Source: an uncultured Campylobacter sp. (GTDB taxonomy: Bacteria > Campylobacterota > Campylobacteria > Campylobacterales > Campylobacteraceae). Taken from it: DNA of 11,106 nt. Position 1 is the first letter of the stretch. Each line of letters begins with the position of its first letter. The position numbers were made by a program, and so were the translations under genes. The stretch is taken from positions 1 through 11,106 of the forward strand of contig CALISV010000040.1 of the NCBI GenBank assembly GCA_938041615.1, written 5' to 3'. This document shows, piece by piece, positions 7,191 to 11,106 of the stretch. The notes beneath the pieces were generated by a model, which worked only from the letters and a program-made list of their open reading frames with translations, made no database searches and was not told the DNA's origin.

Positions 7191-7237
7191 ACCTCTACTT
7201 AATGTAAGCGTCAAAAGCTGCGATTTTTAGCATTTTC

Positions 7238-7254
7238 AAGGTGCGGGTTGTGCC
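7238..7254 (+). repeat. Short intergenic repeat, copy 2
   Basis: AAGGTGCGGGTTGTGCC differs from the copy at 4870-4886 only at 7250 (G for T). In this gap the partner 5' arm is missing, so it does not form the same hairpin. Confidence 0.4.
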
Positions 7255-7423
7255 CAAATCGGTCAAATTTGATAAATCCGTAAAAATTAAACAAAAACTT
7301 ACAAGCTCGGTTGCTTCATTTAAATTTAACCAAAGTCCATTTGTATTGTGTCTGGGTGGGCTAAAAAAGCCGCAAAGTATCAAGCCAAGCCCGAGCAAAA
7401 GCCTAAATTCAAAGCTAAAAATG

Positions 7424-7429
7424 TATAAT
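7424..7429 (+). promoter_or_regulatory. Probable -10 box for ribB
   Basis: An exact TATAAT preceded directly by TG lies 30 nt before the ribB ATG, predicting a start near 7436. There is no recognisable -35, which is usual for Campylobacter. If real, it would drive ribB and the overlapping kinase gene. Confidence 0.55.
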
Positions 7430-7458
7430 TACCCCAAATTTTTAAACAAGGAATAACA

Positions 7459-8469
7459 ATGGATAGAGTAGAGCAGGCCATAAACGACATCAAAAACGGC
7501 AAAATGGTCGTCATGGTCGACGATGAGGACCGCGAAAACGAGGGCGATCTGGTATTTGCGGCGACTTTTAGCGATACGCAAAAGGTAAATTTCGCCATCA
7601 CTCACGCGAAAGGCGTGCTGTGCCTCGCACTAAACGAGGAGATCGCGCGTCGCCTCGATCTAAATTTGATGGTGGATAAAAACACATCCTGCCACGAGAC
7701 GGCGTTTACAGTCACCATAGACGCCAAAAATACGACCACGGGCGTAAGCGCATACGAGCGCGACGTCACGATCCGCCTAGCGGCCGATCCGATGTCAAAG
7801 CCGCAGGACTTCGTGCGCCCTGGGCATATTTTCCCGCTCATCGCTAAAAAAGGCGGCGTGCTAAGCCGCACGGGGCACACCGAAGGGTCGGTCGATCTAT
7901 GTAAATACGCAGGCCTAACGCAAGCAGCCGTCATCTGCGAGATCGTAAAAGAGGACGGAAATATGGCTCGCAGGCCAGATCTAGAGGCGTTTTGCGAGAA
8001 ATTCGGGCTAAATATGGTCTCGGTCTCCGAGCTCGTGCAGTACCGCCTAAAACACGAAAGCCTAATCGAGATAAAAGAAAAAAGCGCGGCTAAGATAGCG
8101 GGCTTTGACGCGCTAAAATACGAGATCCTAGATCACAAGGGCGAGCGCCACTATGCCTTTGTTTTTGGCGAGATAAAGGACAAAACTGCTGTCAAATTTC
8201 ATCAAATTTCAAGCGACGTGGAGCTGCTTTGCTCGGATAAATTCGACGACTTGCGCGGTTCGCTCGAGTATCTATCCAAAAACGGCGGCGTCGCGGTGTT
8301 TTTACAAGGCGAGGAGAAGTGTGGCGGGCAGATCAAGGACTACGGCATCGGGGCGCAAATTTTACACAAGCTGGGCGTCAGCCGTATCGAGCTTTTAAGC
8401 GCGAATAAGAACAAAGATTTTGTCGCATTAAAGGGCTTTGGGCTTGACATCGCGGGCTACAAAGAGTAA
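7459..8469 (+). CDS. ribB: 3,4-dihydroxy-2-butanone-4-phosphate synthase with degenerate GTP cyclohydrolase II-like tail
   Basis: The N-terminal domain (about residues 1-200) makes 3,4-dihydroxy-2-butanone 4-phosphate from ribulose 5-phosphate for riboflavin synthesis. Its metal and substrate motifs are intact: DDEDRENEGDL (D21-L31 with E26 and E28), NTTTGVSA, and RTGHTEG (137-143). The C-terminal part (about 210-336) is RibA-like in length and pattern. However, the three zinc cysteines of GTP cyclohydrolase II align with S251, F262 and D264, so it should not hydrolyse GTP. This matches the RibBX-type arrangement described in Proteobacteria, and it implies a separate active RibA elsewhere in the genome. 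The ATG has AAGGA at 7448-7452. Its end overlaps the kinase gene. Confidence 0.92.
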   Translation: MDRVEQAINDIKNGKMVVMVDDEDRENEGDLVFAATFSDTQKVNFAITHAKGVLCLALNEEIARRLDLNLMVDKNTSCHETAFTVTIDAKNTTTGVSAYERDVTIRLAADPMSKPQDFVRPGHIFPLIAKKGGVLSRTGHTEGSVDLCKYAGLTQAAVICEIVKEDGNMARRPDLEAFCEKFGLNMVSVSELVQYRLKHESLIEIKEKSAAKIAGFDALKYEILDHKGERHYAFVFGEIKDKTAVKFHQISSDVELLCSDKFDDLRGSLEYLSKNGGVAVFLQGEEKCGGQIKDYGIGAQILHKLGVSRIELLSANKNKDFVALKGFGLDIAGYKE

Positions 8470-9538
8470 CGCAAACGGGCCTGGCGAGGTAGCGCGGGCC
8501 TTTGCCAAGACGCTAAATTTGGGGCTCTTGTACGCTGATAAAAAAGGCGTCATAAAATTTATAAATAAAAAATTCGAGCGGATTTTTGCTCTAGCGCCCA
8601 AGGTTTTTTACGGGGCGAAATTTGACGATATGATCGCTGCGGCGCAGGGACTTGGCGAGCTAAAAAGCTTTGAAAATCTCAAAAATAGCCCGCTAAACTC
8701 GAGCGATTTTATAGTAAAAAAAGGCGAAAAAAGCTTCAGGCTAAACGTCTCCAACGTGCTTGAGGGCGGGGTGAAATTTGATGGATTTATCCTCGCAGTC
8801 ACCGACATCACGCACGAAAAAGAGCTCGAAAAAAAGGAGCTTGAGCATAGGCGCTCGGTGCTGGTGCACGCTAAAACCGCGCTGGTTGGCGAGATGATAA
8901 ACTCCATCTCGCATCAGCAGCGCCAGCCTCTAAGCGCGTTGGGACTGTATCTAGATAATATAGAGGAGTGCGCGCGCGAGGGCGAATTTGAGCGCATACC
9001 GGCTCAAATCGCAGCCTGCAAAAAGAGCCTAAGGCTCATGGATGAAACGATAAAGGCGTTTAGAAATTTTTATTCAAGCGGCGAGGGTGCGGCGAAATTT
9101 GATCTCGTTAATATCATAAACGAGCTTATTTTGATAGTTAGGCCTGAGCTAAACTCTCACGGTATCGAGCTAAAATTTACCTACGAGGGCGGCAAATACG
9201 AGCTAAAAAGCGTCGCTAGCTACGTGAGGCAGATCTTGCTCTCTTTGCTCTCAAACGCTAAGGACGCGTTGATTGAGAGCGGATGCGAAACGCCGCAAAT
9301 TTTGATCGAGCTAAAGAGGGCGGGCGGGCTATTTAGCGTGAGCGTGAGCGATAACGGCGGCGGAGTAAAAGCAGATAGCGATAAAATTTTCGATCTGTTT
9401 TTTACGACGAAAAATGCTGGCACCGGCACGGGGCTAAACGTAGCTAGGGAGCTTGCCGTAAAAAAGCTAGGCGGCTCGCTGGAGCTTGAAAGCGCGGCAA
9501 ATCCGACTAAATTTACGCTATTTTTGGGCGAAATTTAG
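8444..9538 (+). CDS. Soluble PAS-domain sensor histidine kinase
   Basis: This 364-residue kinase has no membrane segment and is expected to sense a cytoplasmic signal. An N-terminal PAS-like domain (about residues 25-120) is followed by a charged linker helix (HEKELEKKELEHRR). The dimerisation/phosphoacceptor helix has SHQQRQPL, with the phosphoacceptor H157. The ATPase domain has the N box SNAKDAL (N271), the G1 box DNGGG (D303) and the G2 box GTGTGLNVA (about 326-334). Campylobacterial kinases of this type usually have HQWRQPL; here W is Q. The start is uncertain. TTG at 8444 has AAAGGG 8 nt upstream (8430-8435), whereas TTG at 8438 is too close to it. Either start overlaps the end of ribB, which suggests coupling. 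The cognate regulator follows after 65 nt. Confidence 0.88.
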   Translation: MTSRATKSNANGPGEVARAFAKTLNLGLLYADKKGVIKFINKKFERIFALAPKVFYGAKFDDMIAAAQGLGELKSFENLKNSPLNSSDFIVKKGEKSFRLNVSNVLEGGVKFDGFILAVTDITHEKELEKKELEHRRSVLVHAKTALVGEMINSISHQQRQPLSALGLYLDNIEECAREGEFERIPAQIAACKKSLRLMDETIKAFRNFYSSGEGAAKFDLVNIINELILIVRPELNSHGIELKFTYEGGKYELKSVASYVRQILLSLLSNAKDALIESGCETPQILIELKRAGGLFSVSVSDNGGGVKADSDKIFDLFFTTKNAGTGTGLNVARELAVKKLGGSLELESAANPTKFTLFLGEI

Positions 9539-9603
9539 GCAAGGCTGTAAATTTAAAAATTAGTTTTAGGAATTAAGAACCACAAACAAGAAACGAGGCT
9601 AGC

Positions 9604-10332
9604 GTGTATAGCAAAATAAAAAATATCTTAAACGGCGTAAATTTGCTCATCGTCGAGGACGACGAGAGCCTGCGCGAAAGCATCAAAATATCGGTCGAAA
9701 ACTACGTGAGCGAGGTTTACGCCTGCGCAAACGCGAAAGAGGCGCTGGAGGTTTTTGGGGCAAAGGGCGTAAATTTGGTGCTTTCAGATATCAACATGCC
9801 GCACATGAACGGGCTTGAGATGGCAGCTCGCATCAGGGGGCTTGATAAAGACGTGCCTATTATATTTCTTACTGCATACGGTAACGACGAAAACGTGCTT
9901 AGCGCGATAGAGCTAGGTAGCTTTGGCGTACTAAAAAAGCCCTTTGAAAAGCGCGAACTCATCATGGAAATGAGCTTTGCGGCGAATAAATTTAAAAACG
10001 ATTTTGCGGAGGTTGATCTAAAAAACGGCTTTAAATTTAACGCCTTTAGCAGGCAGCTGACAAAGCACGGCGAGCCCGTGGCGCTAACGAAAAAAGAGCA
10101 AAATTTGCTCCATCTTTTCCTAAAAAATCAGGGCCGCGTCGTGAGCTTTGAGATGATCGAGGCGTGCGTCTGGCAGGATGGTAGCTGCACCGCCGACGCG
10201 ATACGAAGCTTTGTGTATAAACTACGCAAAAAACTCTACCCCGAACTCATCCAAAACGCGCAGGGCAGCGGATATGCGCTTGTCCTAGCCGAGCAAAATC
10301 AACGAACCGTGAGTCAAACGAGCTATATCTGA
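9604..10332 (+). CDS. OmpR/PhoB-family response regulator
   Basis: This 242-residue DNA-binding regulator is the likely partner of the kinase just upstream. The receiver domain (about residues 12-125) has the acidic pair E18/D19/D20, the phosphorylated D62 in LSDINMP, T90 in FLTAYG and K112 in KKPF. The C-terminal winged-helix domain (about 145-230) shows the family pattern: ALTKKEQNLL, then GRVVSFEMIEACVW, then AIRSFVYKLRKKL and GSGYAL. The start is GTG with GAGG at 9594-9597; no upstream in-frame ATG fits better. Target genes cannot be read from sequence. The peroxidase gene 160 nt downstream is a candidate by position only. Confidence 0.93.
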   Translation: MYSKIKNILNGVNLLIVEDDESLRESIKISVENYVSEVYACANAKEALEVFGAKGVNLVLSDINMPHMNGLEMAARIRGLDKDVPIIFLTAYGNDENVLSAIELGSFGVLKKPFEKRELIMEMSFAANKFKNDFAEVDLKNGFKFNAFSRQLTKHGEPVALTKKEQNLLHLFLKNQGRVVSFEMIEACVWQDGSCTADAIRSFVYKLRKKLYPELIQNAQGSGYALVLAEQNQRTVSQTSYI

Positions 10333-10381
10333 GGCAATACGTCTTAATCAAAATCATAGTTTAAATACAAAACTCGGCGAT

Positions 10382-10387
10382 TATAAT
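10382..10387 (+). promoter_or_regulatory. Possible -10 box for the DyP peroxidase gene, inside a palindrome
   Basis: TATAAT lies within a perfect 10-nt palindrome, GATTATAATC (10379-10388). The predicted start near 10394 falls at the base of the hairpin at 10395. The position of a canonical -35 holds only a weak TTTAAA-like sequence. The promoter call is moderate, and the operator reading is speculative. Confidence 0.45.
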
Positions 10388-10394
10388 CCGTTTA

Positions 10395-10424
10395 AAATTT
10401 ACGTTTTCTTAAAAGCGTAAATTT
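10395..10424 (+). terminator. Strong AT-rich hairpin between the regulator and peroxidase genes
   Basis: AAATTTACG (10395-10403) pairs perfectly with CGTAAATTT (10416-10424). The stem extends inward by one T-G and three T-A pairs to 13 pairs with a CTTA loop. It could terminate the kinase-regulator transcript, 62 nt after the stop, or form a structured 5' end of the peroxidase mRNA. The absence of a following T-run makes the terminator reading less certain. Confidence 0.5.
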
Positions 10425-10492
10425 AGCATAAATTAAAATTTAAGTCGTAAAATTCGAATTGCTAATTTTAAAATCAACTTTAAGGAGAAAAT

Positions 10493-11106
10493 ATGCAAAT
10501 AAATTCGCAAGAAGTAACGCAGGCACCGGGCAATAACACCGTCTTTCAAACTTGGTTACTAAGCGGCGACGAAAACGCCTGTAAAAAGGGCTTTGAGAGG
10601 CTTTGCGCTTTGGTGATAAATTTAAACAAAACCGCCGTTACGAGATTCGGCGCGGCTAGCGAAACAAGCTGCGTGCTGGGCGTGGGCTTTGAGGCGTGGA
10701 AAATGCTCGGCTTGCCGAAGCCTTTGCCGAAAGAGCTAAAAAATTTCGAAGAGATTAGAGGTGACAAGCACATCGCGCCCGCTACCGGAGGCGATATCCA
10801 TATCCACATCAGAGCGGGGAATCAGGCCGTTTGCTACGATATGGCAAGCGAGATCAGAGCCGCGCTAAAGGACGTCGCGACGTGCGAGGAGGAGATCTGC
10901 GGCTTTAAATACTACGACGGACGAGCTATCATCGGCTTTGTGGACGGCACCGAAAATCCGCAGGGCGCAGATCGCGACTTTTTCGCCAAGGTAGGCGACG
11001 AGGATGCGGCGTACAAGGGCGGCAGCTATCTTTTCGTGCAAAAATACATCCACGATATGAGCGCATGGAACGCCGCGGACGTCGCCGAGCAGGAGCGCGT
11101 CATCGG
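10493..11106 (+). CDS. DyP-type heme peroxidase, YfeX-like (partial, runs off the window)
   Basis: The frame is open from the ATG at 10493 to the window edge (204 complete codons), so the 3' end is missing. AAGGAG at 10482-10487 fixes the start. The sequence matches YfeX-type dye-decolorising peroxidases, which use heme and H2O2 to oxidise small substrates. Seen are RFGAASETSCVLGVGFEAW, in short F-G/GVGFEAW, then GDIHIHIRA, GFVDGTENP with the distal aspartate D151 and the GXXDG motif, GGSYLFVQKYIHD, and QERVIG at the edge. The proximal heme histidine should lie just beyond the window. No signal peptide or Tat motif is present, so it should be cytoplasmic (B-type). From the usual length of about 300 residues, roughly 95 are missing. 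It has its own leader and may be a separate transcript. Confidence 0.92.
   Translation, partial: MQINSQEVTQAPGNNTVFQTWLLSGDENACKKGFERLCALVINLNKTAVTRFGAASETSCVLGVGFEAWKMLGLPKPLPKELKNFEEIRGDKHIAPATGGDIHIHIRAGNQAVCYDMASEIRAALKDVATCEEEICGFKYYDGRAIIGFVDGTENPQGADRDFFAKVGDEDAAYKGGSYLFVQKYIHDMSAWNAADVAEQERVI

Larger units (their letters stand above)
7149..7458. other. 310-bp gap before ribB
   Basis: The gap holds a terminator-like hairpin (7157-7190), one copy of a 17-nt repeat (7238-7254), a -10-like TATAAT (7424-7429) and the ribB Shine-Dalgarno AAGGA (7448-7452). A GTG-started frame runs 7241-7456, but it has no ribosome site and reads as AT-rich non-coding sequence. I saw no FMN riboswitch sequence upstream of ribB, judged by eye only. 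Confidence 0.55.

Noticed and set aside
7241..7456. A 71-codon GTG-started + strand frame ending just before ribB
   Set aside because: No Shine-Dalgarno, basic low-information composition, and overlap with the promoter and ribosome site of ribB. It is better explained as non-coding sequence.
7149..7458. A possible FMN riboswitch ahead of the riboflavin gene
   Set aside because: I could not find the conserved RFN-element blocks by eye, and the gap is explained by a hairpin, a repeat copy and a promoter. A covariance-model scan would settle it.

Overview
The window looks like chromosomal DNA from a Campylobacter, most likely one of the moderately GC-rich oral or enteric species (concisus, curvus, showae or rectus type). 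This rests on three things: AAATTT words are very dense in genes and gaps, coding stretches are GC-rich while gaps are AT-rich, and every protein resembles campylobacterial housekeeping or accessory genes. Species assignment is inference. All supported genes lie on the + strand.

Layout: (1) 1-232 is an AT-rich left flank. (2) 233-3439 is a tight cluster: an NhaC-type Na+/H+ antiporter, a TrmA-type tRNA uracil-5-methyltransferase (TTG start, 2-nt gap) and a small CoA-binding protein (8-nt overlap). (3) 3608-4819 is a threonine ammonia-lyase with a C-terminal ACT domain, followed by two hairpins. (4) 5022-6405 holds a membrane-anchored DUF4230 protein and a YiiM-like MOSC protein. (5) 6433-6642 is a tRNA unit with a textbook promoter driving tRNA-Gln(TTG) and initiator tRNA-fMet(CAT). 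(6) 6705-7148 encodes a small membrane-anchored protein with a nuclease-like soluble domain. (7) 7149-7458 is a 310-bp gap with a hairpin, one copy of a short repeat and a promoter. (8) 7459-10332 holds ribB with a degenerate RibA tail, a soluble PAS histidine kinase overlapping its end, and an OmpR-type response regulator. (9) 10493 to the edge is the first two thirds of a YfeX-like DyP peroxidase.

Functional links are modest. The first cluster looks like shared transcription rather than a shared pathway. The kinase and regulator are a clear cognate pair. The peroxidase follows them but has its own leader with a promoter-like element and a strong hairpin, so control by the pair is only a hypothesis. 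I do not see a CRISPR array, prophage, transposon, toxin-antitoxin pair or obvious new multi-gene defence system. The points most worth checking are a TrmA that carries all four iron-sulfur cysteines of the RumA/RlmD type, a membrane-tethered PD-(D/E)XK-like protein beside the tRNA genes, the leader of the peroxidase gene, and a 17-nt repeat shared by two gaps.
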